Below are positions 43,800 through 54,269 of a DNA stretch of 64,000 nt, in pieces. Made by a program: the position numbers and the translations under genes. This DNA comes from Thereva unica (Eukaryota > Arthropoda > Insecta > Diptera > Therevidae). The number at the start of each line of letters is the position of its first letter. Within the stretch, counting starts at the first letter, position 1. The stretch is from assembly GCA_949987705.1 (NCBI GenBank), contig OX465281.1:5806001-5870000 (forward strand), read 5' to 3'. The notes under the pieces are model-generated. The model was not told where the DNA came from. It saw only the letters and a program-made list of their open reading frames with translations, and made no database searches.

Positions 43800-46586
43800 T
43801 ACGACACGATTATAAAATGAGTTTGTAAGAGGAGCCTCTTTTTCCTTTTGAACCAGTACAATGTCTCACTTCAAATGAGGCGAGGTGCCATTATATTTGG
43901 CTAAAATGTTGCGAAGCGGGTACATCTATTGCGTTTACTAAAGAGGGGATACGATAAATGATGAATGAATGAATGGGAATATTAATTATTATCGTGCCTA
44001 TGAATGTTAATTACAAAAATATTCTTAAAATTTTTGTTAACTGTATAAGGAAAAACATATTTACAGATTTAAAATGAAACTCAAATTGAAAATAATACGA
44101 AAATATTTTATTTGTTATAGATAGAGATTTAAAAATAAAAATTTACGGCTCGGTTTAAATTGGATATTTTACTGCGGCTAAAACAGTAAGATAATGTCTC
44201 TGTAGTTCGTGTTTACAATCTCACCCCACCGCAATTCGAATTGGATATTTTACTGTCGCAAAAGAAATAAGAAATGTTTTTCCACTTCGTAATTTACAAT
44301 CGCACGATACAATCTCATATCCCAGTAGTACATTATTTTTGAACCGGGACATTTAAAAAAGTTGAGGTCTCAGTACAATTTACTATCGTGTACGGGACTA
44401 ATGAACTGCCTCTTGTAAGTCCGGCTCAACTCTACGATCTAGTAGGCACTAGAATACTTAAATTTAACGAAATTAAAAGCTTTTTTCGAAACTTCGCATT
44501 CGTAAAGTAGAAGTAGAGCTCTAGTTTGAGGCTTCCGTTTTCTGTTGCTACTTTGGTGAAACATAGACAGAACCATACTATCTTCTATGCGATAAAGGAG
44601 CTCAGATTTGCGCTTCCACTTTGAGGCTGGAATGTAAACTGGTTTTAAGTGTAAAAGTCGCAGCAAATTTTGGTTAATATCGACTAGAGTTGAGCCGGAC
44701 TTACACGAGATGCAGTACATTTCTTCCTTACACGGTGGTAAATTGTACGAGGCCTCAATTTTTTTAAATGTCCCGGTTCAAAAATAATTTCCTATTGGTA
44801 TATGAGTGTGTATCAAGATAAATAAAGCGAGGTGGAATTGTAAATTACAAAATTTTTTTGCTTCAGTAAAATATCCCATTTGAACCGCGACGAGGTAATA
44901 TTGTAAGCATAACAGGAGAGGCAATTCTGATTTTTTGGCGACAATAAAATATCCAATTTGAACTACAACGAGGTGAACTTGTAAACAGGAACTGGAGAGG
45001 AGAGACATTTCATACGTTTTTTTTTGCGGCAGTAAAATAACCAACTTAAGATTAGGCGAGGTGAGATTGTAACCACGAATTGGAGAGACATTTTCTTACT
45101 TCTTTTACGATAGTAAAATATCCAATTGATGAGGTGAGATTGTAAATATGAGCTGAAGAGCCATTTCTTACATTTTTCGAGGGAGGAAAATTTTTGTACT
45201 GGAGAGATATTTCTTACATTTTCTGAGGGAGTGAAATTTTGTCCTGAAGAGGCATTTCTTACATTTTTCGAGGGAGGAAAATTTTGTACTGAAGAGACAT
45301 TTCTTACATTTTCTGAGGGAGTGAAATTTTGTCCTGAAGAGGCATTTCTTACATTTTTCGAGGGAGGAAATTTTTTGTACTGAAGAGACATTTCTTACAA
45401 TTTCTGAGGGAGTGAAATTTTGTCCTGAAGAGGCATTTCTTACATTTTTCGAGGGAGGAAAATTTTTGTACTAAAGAGACATTTCTTACATTTTCTGAGG
45501 GAGTGAAATTTTGTCCTGAAGAGGCATTTCTTACATTTTTCGAGGGAGGAAAATTTTGTACTGAAGAGACATTTCTTACATTTTCTGAGGGAGTGAAATT
45601 TTGTCCTGAAGAGGCATTTCTTACATTTTTCGAGGGAGGAAAATTTTTGTACTGAAGAGACATTTCTTACATTTTCTGAGGGAGTGAAATTTTGTCCTGA
45701 AGAGGCATTTCTTACATTTTTCGAGGGAGGAAAATTTTGTACTGAAGAGACATTTCTTACATTTTCTGAGGGAGTGAAATTTTGTCCTGAAGAGGCATTT
45801 CTTACATTTTTCGAGGGAGGAAAATTTTTGTACTGAAGAGACATTTCTTATATTTTTCGAGGGAGTGAAGTTTTCTAATGGAGAGATATTTTTTACATTT
45901 TTTAAGGGAGGAAAATTTTGTATTGGAGAGAGATTTTTTACTTCTTTTGCGGCAGCAAAATATCCAACTTGAAATTAGTCGAGGTGGGATTGCAAAATAA
46001 CATTAAGGAGTCGTAGATTTCTTATATTGTGTAACAATTTAAACTTGCTTAATTAAAACGATATTTCGTTATGTTAAATACTTTTTAATGTTCCCTTAGC
46101 CTTTTATTAAAATAGATTTCACTTATGTAACGTGGAGTTATTATTGTAACTATCTTTATTGCATGAAACTATAATTTAGAACACTGTGGGGCTAATCTCT
46201 ATTTATTTATTTTTTAGTAGAAACTTTTTTAATTATTATAGATCGTTATTATTAGGTTTTTTTTAAATTCAACGAATCAAGAGTCAAATTAATTATGTGA
46301 ATGTTTTCATTAACTTGATGCAAGTCGGCTGTTTTTCTGTCCACTCAAATAATATGACAATAGTGGGACGATGTCCCTACACTTACATACTCATAGGCCG
46401 TTTAATGAACACATTATAATTAACCTTGTAAAAAAGCTCTTCATTGTTTTTTTTGTTATTTTCATTTACTTGTTCTTGTCATTTTGGCATTACAATAGCA
46501 ACTCGCCTCATTTGAAGTATGACATTGTACTGGCTCAAAAGAGAAAAGAGGCACCTCTTACAAACTCATTTTAAAATCGTATCCTA
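43800..46586. mobile_element. Foldback element with tandem repeats in the arms
   Basis: Outer ends are inverted: left 43811-43900 (AAAATGAGTTTGTAAGAGG; CCAGTACAATGTC; CTTCAAATGAGGCGAG) against the complement at 46500-46586. Inner inverted blocks, 44335-44440 against 44690-44790 (TTTTTGAACCGGGACATTTA; AGTCCGGCTCAACTCTA), surround a loop of about 250 bp. Both arms consist of a degenerate unit of about 80-90 bp containing AAAATATCCAATT(T)GAA and AGGTGAGATTGTAA. The right arm is expanded by the array at 45160-45905. No transposase was found. No target duplication could be fixed. Confidence 0.75.
45160..45905. repeat. 90/91-bp tandem array (about 7 units)
   Basis: The unit is two half-units of about 45 bp: TTTTTCGAGGGAGGAAAATT...GTACTGAAGAGACATTTCTTACA and TTTTCTGAGGGAGTGAAATT...GTCCTGAAGAGGCATTTCTTACA. 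Starts of successive units lie at about 45178, 45269, 45359, 45450, 45541, 45631, 45722 and 45812. The length alternates because of one T in a T-run. On the - strand it reads as a peptide repeat (FPPSKNVRNASSGQNFTPSE), but the 91-bp units shift the frame. Confidence 0.9.
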
Positions 46587-47338
46587 CCCAAGACTAATAT
46601 CGATACCAAATGTGAATAAAAAATTTTGTTTTAAAAACTTAATTAAAAAAAAATGATGACCTGCGTCGTTTAGAAATCTAATAAATCATAGATATCTCAA
46701 TTGATGTCCAGATGTACAGCTTTCAATGGTAAACCTTATATTATATAGTTTTTATGCAATCAATTGTAAAAAATGGTATTTGCGATTATATCGACGACAT
46801 TTAAAAAATATTTCAATTTTGTATTATAAATAAAATAATCAATAATTACTTAATACTAATTAGAGAAATACTTAAATCTATTTTAATGATCACAATTAAT
46901 TCTTAAAGTTAAAAAACATCTGATGGTTTCACTGCAATTTTCACTTGGTAATTTTTTCTTATACTAAAATTTTCAGTTGATAATTTTTTTTTGAAGAAAA
47001 AACATACCCAAGCTTCCATGATGATAATGGATGATGGTAATGGATTTCGTTAATATTTTTCTGAACCGTTCCCATTCCTTTCGAATTATAGTTTTCGCAC
47101 TATCTTCGAGTGATGGTGTAGCTGATGTCGACTTAAATGTTTTATATCTTCAAATATTGTTGGTTTCATATTTTCCTGATTAACATTTGATATTAAACAT
47201 TTTGCTAATACGTTTTCACACTCAAGGACACAAGTCATCTTCTCACTGCATAGTAAAGATGGCGATCTAGATAAATCAATGGAAATAAAAGAATTTTAAG
47301 TTAATTTTTATTGATTTTGGTTTAATTAAAAACTCACC
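46587..47338. other. No firm feature
   Basis: AT-rich. The - strand at 47270-47090 shows an open stretch (SPSLLCSEKMTCVLECENVL) after an acceptor-like TTTATCTAG, but its phase does not fit the exon-like stretch at 47339-47476. Confidence 0.35.
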
Positions 47339-47476
47339 ATCTGAAAAATCGTTTTTTAAATTTCTTGCTACCATTGGCAAGCTGTGATTGCTGGCATTTT
47401 GCATGATTAAGACGAGGTCTTGTAAGTACAACGCCTTCCTTAGCATTTCTTCAAGTAATCTCCTCTTAAAAAATCT
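47339..47476 (-). CDS. Possible orphan exon
   Basis: On the - strand an open stretch is flanked by an acceptor (GAATTTATTTTCAG) and a donor (CAGATG|GTGAGT), encoding FFKRRLLEEMLRKALYLQDL and then PMVARNLKNDFSD. The composition looks like protein and both sites match consensus. No partner exon with matching phase and no known domain were found, so it may be a real exon of a gene outside my recognition, or chance. Confidence 0.3.
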
Positions 47477-47979
47477 GAAAATAAATTCAAATTTCATTTA
47501 TTTATTTTATTAAACCAGTTTTTACAATTATAATTACTTCTTAGCACTACTACACTAGAAATCCAAACACTAACTCAACTAATATATTCACAAGCAAACT
47601 TCTATTGAATTAAAATTGCTGGATTGAGAGTTTCTTGTCCGTCCGGACGTGCAGCTAAGGTAGTACTGAATGGAGTCGAAACCCAGCCTTTGCTTATATT
47701 AATTAATAGACCAGAAATCGATTGGAATCAAGTGATGATATCCGTCTAGCTCTGAGCAACAGTTATACCCCCATCATTGCTCCACTTGTAAAAAGGATGC
47801 AAGCAGAAAAGGTAGGAGGAACGAGTCAACAAGTGCATAACAGGCATGTGCATGTGCAGCCCTGGAGATGGTATATGGCGAAGGAGATGCAACAGGGAGT
47901 TATATGAGCTTTCAACCTTTATCGATCCAGAGCTACTTTATAAAAATCAACAGCCCAAGGACTACCCGGGCACGTAATC

Positions 47980-48140
47980 AGGATGGGGGCAACTGTATAT
48001 TCCAACAAAAGGTAGCAAACATTTCCGAAAATAGACCAGTAGGCAGGCCTTGGAGAAGATGCATCGACTCTGTGACGTCTGACCCAGAAACAATGCTAAA
48101 CATCCGGAACTGGATCCAGGACCTGTTGAAAAACGCATGT
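47980..48140 (+). repeat. LINE C-terminal scrap
   Basis: The frame reads RPVGRPWRRCIDSVTSDPE then NIRNWIQDL, like the 'R..GRP..RW.D.V..D' end of non-LTR ORF2 proteins. The surrounding 175-codon ORF (47868-48395) is otherwise unrecognised. Confidence 0.4.
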
Positions 48141-48399
48141 CTGCATACATTCTACAGTATTCAACAATTGGTAGTTTATAGCTGCAGTCATGCGTTTTCC
48201 ACCATGAATCAAAGTGCAAGGGACCATCAAACTTGGAGAAGTGGGCGAGGTCAGTGCTCGATCGATTTTCACTGTAGCACCATTGGTGGGATGGATGCAC
48301 TGCTTGATTGGTGCATCTCTTTCCTCATGGAATATTGTGCACAAATAATGCATTATGAGCAGGGAGGAATTAAACCCCCAATAAAATGCAATTAAATCA

Positions 48400-48904
48400 G
48401 GACTGATAGCAACTCTTGAAGGTCACACGAGCTGCCCGGGATTTCCAGTGCCCTTCTATCCTGCTTGCCGAGTTTCAAAAATAGCATCCAGCAAGGACGT
48501 ACTGTAATTGAAGTAGAAACAATTTCAATTACGATATACGATTGAAATGTTAAAACCAGACCACAGCTTTGCAAATTGCGATTTTACTTTTTAGACAATA
48601 AGGAAGAATCATAAATGCGGACAAATTGCTTAGAATTAACTGAAAGATGCTGTCTCAATCCTTTTTTTCATGCTGTCAATATTTGGTCTGGGTTTTACGT
48701 TTAAAATAAAGCACTGCAGGACGTAACATAAAGAATAATTGCAGCACTAAATCTAAACTCTCTTTAATTGTCTTTTTTTTCAACGATTTTCTCGGCGTCT
48801 GCCGGTTTCTCTACCACAAAAATGTTTCTTTCATACAAATCTTGTCCTTGCTAATTTTAGGGATCTGGTAAGGGGTCGCCCATTTCGTCGTTTTTCCTCT
48901 ATAG
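48400..48904. other. No supported feature
   Basis: Nothing recognisable on either strand. Confidence 0.45.
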
Positions 48905-49810
48905 ACATTCATTCACAGGTGACCGGAAGGCAGTGGCATTTCAGACCAGGTCGAAAGGCAGGGCCCGATGAAGGCCACAGATTACTCACTCTGACTGAGG
49001 GCATCAGGTATCCGCCTGTGACGAGGTGACGTCATGATTCCCTACAGACACAGGCGAAGACGACAGTTTAAGCTGGCTGCCCACAGTCCGCGATTTTGCG
49101 AATTATCACCCACGGCCGACGTCCACGGTCGACCTCGGACCGCAACGTACAAGCTCGAACCACACCTTTAACTAGCTTCCCACGGTACGCGATTTAGCGG
49201 ACAGACGCAGAAGCGCAGCATGGGAAGAGTGTCGTCCTTGAAGGCACAGGCGAGTTTGTAGGGGTACGTAGCATCCGCAGCGAGTCGGTATCTTCAAAGG
49301 TGCGGTGCGAGTTTGTTCGGTGCGGTCCGAGGTCGTCGGTATAAACACAGACGAGCATGTCAAAACCCGTTCATTTCGCTGAGAGCCGTGCATGGGTACA
49401 CTATGAAAAATGGACTGGATGTTTAATTTCATATTTTAATTTCTTATTGCTAAAATACCATAATAATACTCTTTCACATTGCATTTTGAAATGACAAAAT
49501 AACTTTGAATATCAAGACCCACACACATCTCAAGACCGAAACGCGCCGTTGGAAGAGCTTCGGTGCGGTCCGAAATCGTCCGTGAACATCGGACGTACAT
49601 GATAATCCGCAAAATCCAAAGTTACTGACTCGCGGCGGATTCTACGCACCGCGACAGACTTGCCTGTGCCTTCGTGGACGGGGACAGCACTCTTCTCATG
49701 GCGCGCCGTACGCGTCTGTCCGCAATATCGCGCACCGTGGAAGCCAGCTTTACATAGCAGGTTCATGGCCTCAACGAAAACTTCAAGGCGGCTTCAGGCT
49801 CACATTGCGA
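48905..49810 (-). repeat. Dispersed repeat, second copy, split by a foldback MITE
   Basis: 48905-49070 and 49755-49810 are the inverted counterparts of 5120-5325 and 3410-3455. The piece between them is the element at 49073-49752. The repeat therefore occurs twice in the window, on opposite strands, each copy with its own insertion. Confidence 0.6.
49073..49752. mobile_element. GC-rich foldback MITE
   Basis: The right end (complement: AAAGCTGGCTTCCACGGTGC, then GCGATATTGCGGACAGACGC) matches the stretch at 49163-49340 and, more weakly, a second partial unit at 49073-49150 (AGCTGGCTGCCCACAGTCCG). Arms are about 170 bp; the loop is around 49380-49540. TTA occurs next to both ends. It is much richer in GC than the surroundings. 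Two head units suggest an internal duplication. Confidence 0.6.
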
Positions 49811-50297
49811 ATACCTGCAAACAAGCGTAAACGCGAGTATGGACGGGTTTCGCGCCTTGTTTTCCGTTCCGAGTGGATACAGCGTGAATTCTCGCCGTAA
49901 TATCACGGCTTGAGACTGAATAGAAGTTCAGATCTTCAGACAGGAACTGGTGATAATGTGTTTTGTCAGTTTTCTTGGACGGCAGGCCCCATTCACTTGG
50001 CGGCCGGTGTGTGTACTTGGCCTCAAGGTGAAAACTTTCAGGTCTCGCCCGGCCGACGACCTGTGTAACCCCAACAGGTAACTAAAGCTTCCTTTTTTCG
50101 TCATTTTAATTTTTTTAATTAATTAATTAGTACGATTTTTCGCAATTTTTTACGTTCTACGCCTTTCGCAACTTGATTTTGACCCACTTACTTATCAACC
50201 CCAAATTTTGCCCATATGCATAGTTCATGTTACAATGCAATATGACATTTTTGTAACAAAAACAAGATGGCGGTAGAATTGGTATCAAATGAAAGGG

Positions 50298-50657
50298 CAG
50301 GGAGACTATACAAGGAGATATAACTCCGTGTTGTCAATTTTCGTTTGATTAATGAGGGCGCCACAGTCACATGTACCCCAAAAAACATGGCCGTGAATAT
50401 TCATCCGATTGATGGCAAAGTCCGTCAACTACTAAGATATTTAATGTTTACGCCTAACTTAAAAAATAAGCTTCTAAATTGGATTTATATCGATGCGATT
50501 TTTCGTATTTAACCAATTTATGAATTTTCCAATGCATTTTTATTAATTTCCAATCATTTTTTTCAACTGTAAATGAACTACAAGTTTAGTTTCTGCTACC
50601 CATCCATTTCCGGTTATTTTCCCCATAAGAGTTATATCTCCTTGTATAATCTCCCTG
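50298..50657. mobile_element. hAT-like MITE, copy 1, exact TSD
   Basis: Left end CAGGGAGACTATACAAGGAG and right end its complement ending AATCTCCCTG. Flanked by a perfect 8-bp duplication TGAAAGGG (50290-50297 and 50658-50665), a word that belongs to the surrounding satellite-like repeat. 360 bp, non-coding. A CAGGG end with an 8-bp duplication indicates hAT. Confidence 0.88.
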
Positions 50658-51255
50658 TGAAAGGGTTTGACAAATAGATAACAATTGGCCATGTCGCGTA
50701 GTTCCAAATTCAAAGTGGCGGCCAACACCAAATGGCGGATTACCGTTTTTTACAAGCTACTCAAACGAAACGGTATGAAAAGTTGAATACTATTAGTTGC
50801 GTGGCGCCACTACAAGTTCAAAATGGCAGCAAACGCAAAATTGCAGCCCACACAAACTGAGAGATTCCCTTTTTCTTTACAGCACGTTCGGTATAGTTAT
50901 CAAATGAAAGGGTGTTTCAAGTAGAATACTATTAGCTGTTGCACGTTATTCCAAATTAAAAATGGCGGAGTACATTTTTCCTTATAACCCACTCGGTATG
51001 TTTTTTTTATGTGACACACTAGAGACTTAGGGAAGGCCTTGGTCGACCATGTATTTATTTTTGAAATGTCGAACAGCAGCTCTAGTCGGTATGTGTATCA
51101 AAATCAAGGTGTATGATAAGTTGAGTGCTATTAGCTGTGTGGCGTCATTCCAAATTCAAAATAGCGTCAAACATAAAACGGGGGACTACATTTTTCCTTA
51201 CAACGCACTTGGTATGTGTATCAAATGGAAGTTAGTAACAAGTAGAATACTATTA

Positions 51256-51747
51256 GGTCTGTTCCAGTAAATTTTCTGCAAAAATTTGTTGGGAAAAAAC
51301 TTACTTGAATGGTGGGGATAATTTTGTCAAAAATCCAGAAAGTTAAGAAACGATTTTTGGCAATTTCTTGCAAATCAAGAAGAAGATAACATAAATGTCG
51401 AATTCTTGCTCCCGCGGCAAGGAGACTATACAAGGAGATATAACTCCGTGTTGTCACTTTTCGTTTGATTAATGAGAGCGCCACAGTCACATTTACCCCA
51501 AAAAATATGGCGGATTATATTCATCCGGTTTATGGCTAAGTTCGTTAACTATTAAAATATTTTATGTTTACGCCTAACTTGAAAAATCAGCTTCTGATTT
51601 TTCGTATTTAACCATTTTATAGATTTTCCAATGAAAATCTACGCATCGCTACTCATCAATTTCCGGCTATTTTCCCCATAAGAGTTATATCTCCTTGTAT
51701 AGTCTCCCTGTCCCGCGGGATCCCACATTCGAGTTCTGGAACAAATC
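51256..51747. mobile_element. MITE flanked by TATTA, host of the second hAT MITE
   Basis: Left end GGTCTGTTCCAG, right end CTGGAACAAATC (complement GATTTGTTCCAG). TATTA stands at 51251-51255 and 51748-51752. Without the nested hAT MITE it is about 190 bp. The GG-TCTGTTCC end is reminiscent of PIF/Harbinger, whose duplications are TWA. Confidence 0.65.
51418..51710. mobile_element. hAT-like MITE, copy 2, exact TSD
   Basis: Same family as 50298-50657 (GATATAACTCCGTGTTGTCA shared). Ends CAAGGAGACTATACAAGG and, complemented, CAGGGAGACTATACAAGG. Perfect 8-bp duplication TCCCGCGG at 51410-51417 and 51711-51718. It is nested inside the element at 51256-51747. Confidence 0.88.
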
Positions 51748-51752
51748 TATTA

Positions 51753-52114
51753 GCCGTGTTTTTTTAATGAACTATATAGTTCTTCCCCATAAAAATCTGA
51801 AAACCCAGGTTTTATCGGGGTTTCTATCGAGGTTTTGAGAAATTTCTTAATTTGCATATTGCATACTTTCGGGGGTGGCATGTTGCATACTTTCGGGGGT
51901 CGTAAAGACGTAATTTAAAAATAAAAACAACAGGAAAGTGATGAGAGCAAATTTATAACAAATAATTGATTTTTTAGAAACATATTTATTATTTTCTAGC
52001 GAGGATTTCGCGTAACAGTATAAAAAATAACACTTAACTTCCGTTTAATTTTCCCTTGTCGTTTTTTTAATGAACTCGATGAAAGAACTATATAGTTCAT
52101 TAAAAAAACACGGC
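51753..52114. mobile_element. MITE with 30-bp inverted ends, next to the previous one
   Basis: Left GCCGTGTTTTTTTAATGAAC continuing TATATAGTTC; right is its complement, ending AAAACACGGC. TATTA lies directly at both sides (51748-51752 and 52115-52119). The 360-bp interior is non-coding; it contains TTGCATACTTTCGGGGGT twice. Confidence 0.75.
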
Positions 52115-52725
52115 TATTATGTATCTGTGTCGCCTTGTTTCAAATTCAAAATGGCGGCCAACACAAAATGGCGGTTTACTTTTTCTTTAAAACGCCCTCG
52201 GTATGGCTATCAAATAAAAGTGTAGGACGAGTATAGTACAGTAAGCTATGTGACGTAATTTTAAATCAAATATGGCGGTCAACACAAAATTGCGGAAGAC
52301 ATACATATAATAAACTAAAAATAGAAAATAAAAAACTAAAAAATATTCTATGATATTTTCTTTTTCCAACTGCCCACTACACAATCTTTTATTGAAATGC
52401 GTTGCAACGCATGCGTGTTTTTGCTAGTCTTAAATAAAATCTCCTTAGCAAATATAAAAATAAATAAAATCAAACAAACCTTTATCCGCAAAATATTTAG
52501 GGCCTACAAAGCTGTATCACTGTCCACGATAGATGTCGTTATTTTCACTTTTATTTACACAAAAAAACACTCGACGACTCGAAATCGCCAGCTGCGAAAC
52601 CGGCCGGAGACCGCTTTTCAATTGGCATTTTCACTCGACCCGCTTCATGATAATAGATTATGTGTAACACAAATTCACACTACAAACTTTAATTTTAATA
52701 CAATTTAACTTATTTTAAGCAACAG

Positions 52726-52935
52726 TTGAGTGAAATCAACCGCATCCTCCTCAGCACGCAATTAAAATCGATAAATGTTGTGCCGGTAAACAACAAACCT
52801 GTTGCAGGGATGGTGTATGAAGATAGTAACGATTGTTTAATGAAAATCTCTATAGATCCAAAATTCTTTATGAATGGTAATAGCTGGTGCTCTGTTTATT
52901 TTGAAAGTTATTCTAAAATAAAACGAAAGGTGTAA
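52726..52935 (+). CDS. Possible small exon or ORF, unknown
   Basis: After an acceptor-like TTTTAAGCAACAG the frame reads LKSINVVPVNNKPVAGMVYE and then NSWCSVYFESYSKIKRKV, ending in TAA at 52933. It looks protein-like but no domain is recognised, and no donor or partner exon is seen. Confidence 0.25.
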   Translation: MSEINRILLSTQLKSINVVPVNNKPVAGMVYEDSNDCLMKISIDPKFFMNGNSWCSVYFESYSKIKRKV

Positions 52936-53574
52936 TTGAAATAAAATGCAGGGTAACAAAGCTAATTAAAGTGGTGCTGAAGCAGATTCGAAGATATTAA
53001 CAAATGAAGATTGTTCCACATGTGTTGGCCGCTAAAAAGTAGCCACGTTGTCATCAGGGCATGCCTGAATCCTTAGACTGTAAAACTACAGGACAGGCCC
53101 TCGCGTATAAAATCCGTGTATGAGAGCGTAGTAAAATCTGGGGATAGACAACTGTCAACTTGTGTTAATGCTTGTTTTCCCGCATTCGGTAGAATACTTT
53201 CTTTGAAACGAGTTTAATAAAGTTTACTCAAGCAGTTTTACTGAAAACTAATTTTTAAAAAAAGGAAAAAAGTTTCAAGAATTATTTTTAGTGTAATTAA
53301 AGTTCTTACAAGTGAGTTTTCTGTAAAAACAAAAAGAACAATGTAGTGTGCCAGTTGTGAATGTAGCAACAACTCGAAATTTGAGCGAGGAAAATCTTTC
53401 TTCAGGTAAATGAGCACTCCCACACTCCCTAAACACATATATTACATGTTTACATTAATAAATATGTGAATCAAGGCGCTAAATATTTCATATAATATAA
53501 ATTTTGTTTGCTTGGGGTAATTCCACACGAGCGTACATATGACACAACAAAGCTGTCTCCTGCTAACCTCGACT
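52936..53574. other. No supported feature
   Basis: AT-rich intergenic DNA. Confidence 0.45.
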
Positions 53575-53795
53575 GTTGTGGCTCAGCCGGCTGCTAAAAA
53601 GATTAACTCATACAATATCCAAGAGTTCAAACGCAAGGCCCAGTGGCTCCTCCTCATGCATCCTCCAGGCTACCTTTAACCTATCAATATCCTTTTTCAA
53701 TCTTCGAGCTATGCTTACTACCAGACATTGCACCATGAAGCTATCGACATAACGGGCTGGTAGTATAAAGGGTGGCACCTAAGCTTAGACTTTTT
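53575..53795 (+). mobile_element. Jockey-group LINE 3' end, fourth copy
   Basis: The frame NIQEFKRKAQWLLLMHPPG matches the C-terminus of the 12.0 kb element (NISEFKRKVHRHLLMHPPD). The 3'UTR word CTTACTACCAGACATTG is also shared. It is in the opposite orientation to the other copies. Confidence 0.7.
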
Positions 53796-54219
53796 CATAT
53801 AAAAATAGGCATTATGATACTCCTTTGGCGATTTGGTATATATTTTATACGGTTAGAAACTTACATCGGTCTAGCACAAGGGAATATGTGCTCATCAGAG
53901 CTGGGAAAATAGGGCTTACGAAGCAGCGGCATACCATCCCTGCGAGAAAGGTGACTCCGACAAAGCTCGCTCTCCAATTCACTAACTATGTAAGTGCTCG
54001 TAGGTACTTGAAAGGGGGATAACTGTATTCCAACACTGCGTAGTGTTGAAAAAATGCAGAATCGGATACATTATTATTAGCACTAGTCAGTATGCAGGGT
54101 TATATTCGAGAACTTCTTGTCCACTCAGTAATTGCCGCAGTAAGTTACTTCCTACGTTCTCTCATAACCAATTTCTCTGCATTTGGTATGAGTCAATTGC
54201 CCTCCTCCTCCATCTTGAA
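53796..54219. other. No firm feature
   Basis: A 65-codon ORF at 53825-54022 and small ORFs after it are not convincing. Confidence 0.4.
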
Positions 54220-54269
54220 TATTCTAGGTCCTGAAAATTCCTACTCTCCATCATCATCATCATTACGCT

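Larger units (their letters stand above)
50260..52310. repeat. Satellite-like repeat carrying the MITE insertions
   Basis: Units of about 110-145 bp share GGTATG..TATCAAATGAAA, AAGTAGAATACTATTAGCTG, GTGGCGTCATTCCAAATTCA and AAATGGCGGCCAACACAAAA. They start near 50280, 50882, 50995, 51088, 51211 and 52199. The same core is found at 28560-29290. All four MITEs here landed in this repeat. Confidence 0.65.

Noticed and set aside
45349..45844. A repetitive secreted or structural protein on the minus strand
   Set aside because: The frame is disturbed by 91-bp units, there is no start or splice context, and the array lies inside a foldback element.
45160..45905. A CRISPR-like array
   Set aside because: Units are contiguous and nearly identical with no unique spacers, and the genome is eukaryotic.
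47868..48395. A 175-codon host gene
   Set aside because: Only a LINE C-terminus-like patch is recognisable; the rest looks like read-through of decayed repeat DNA.
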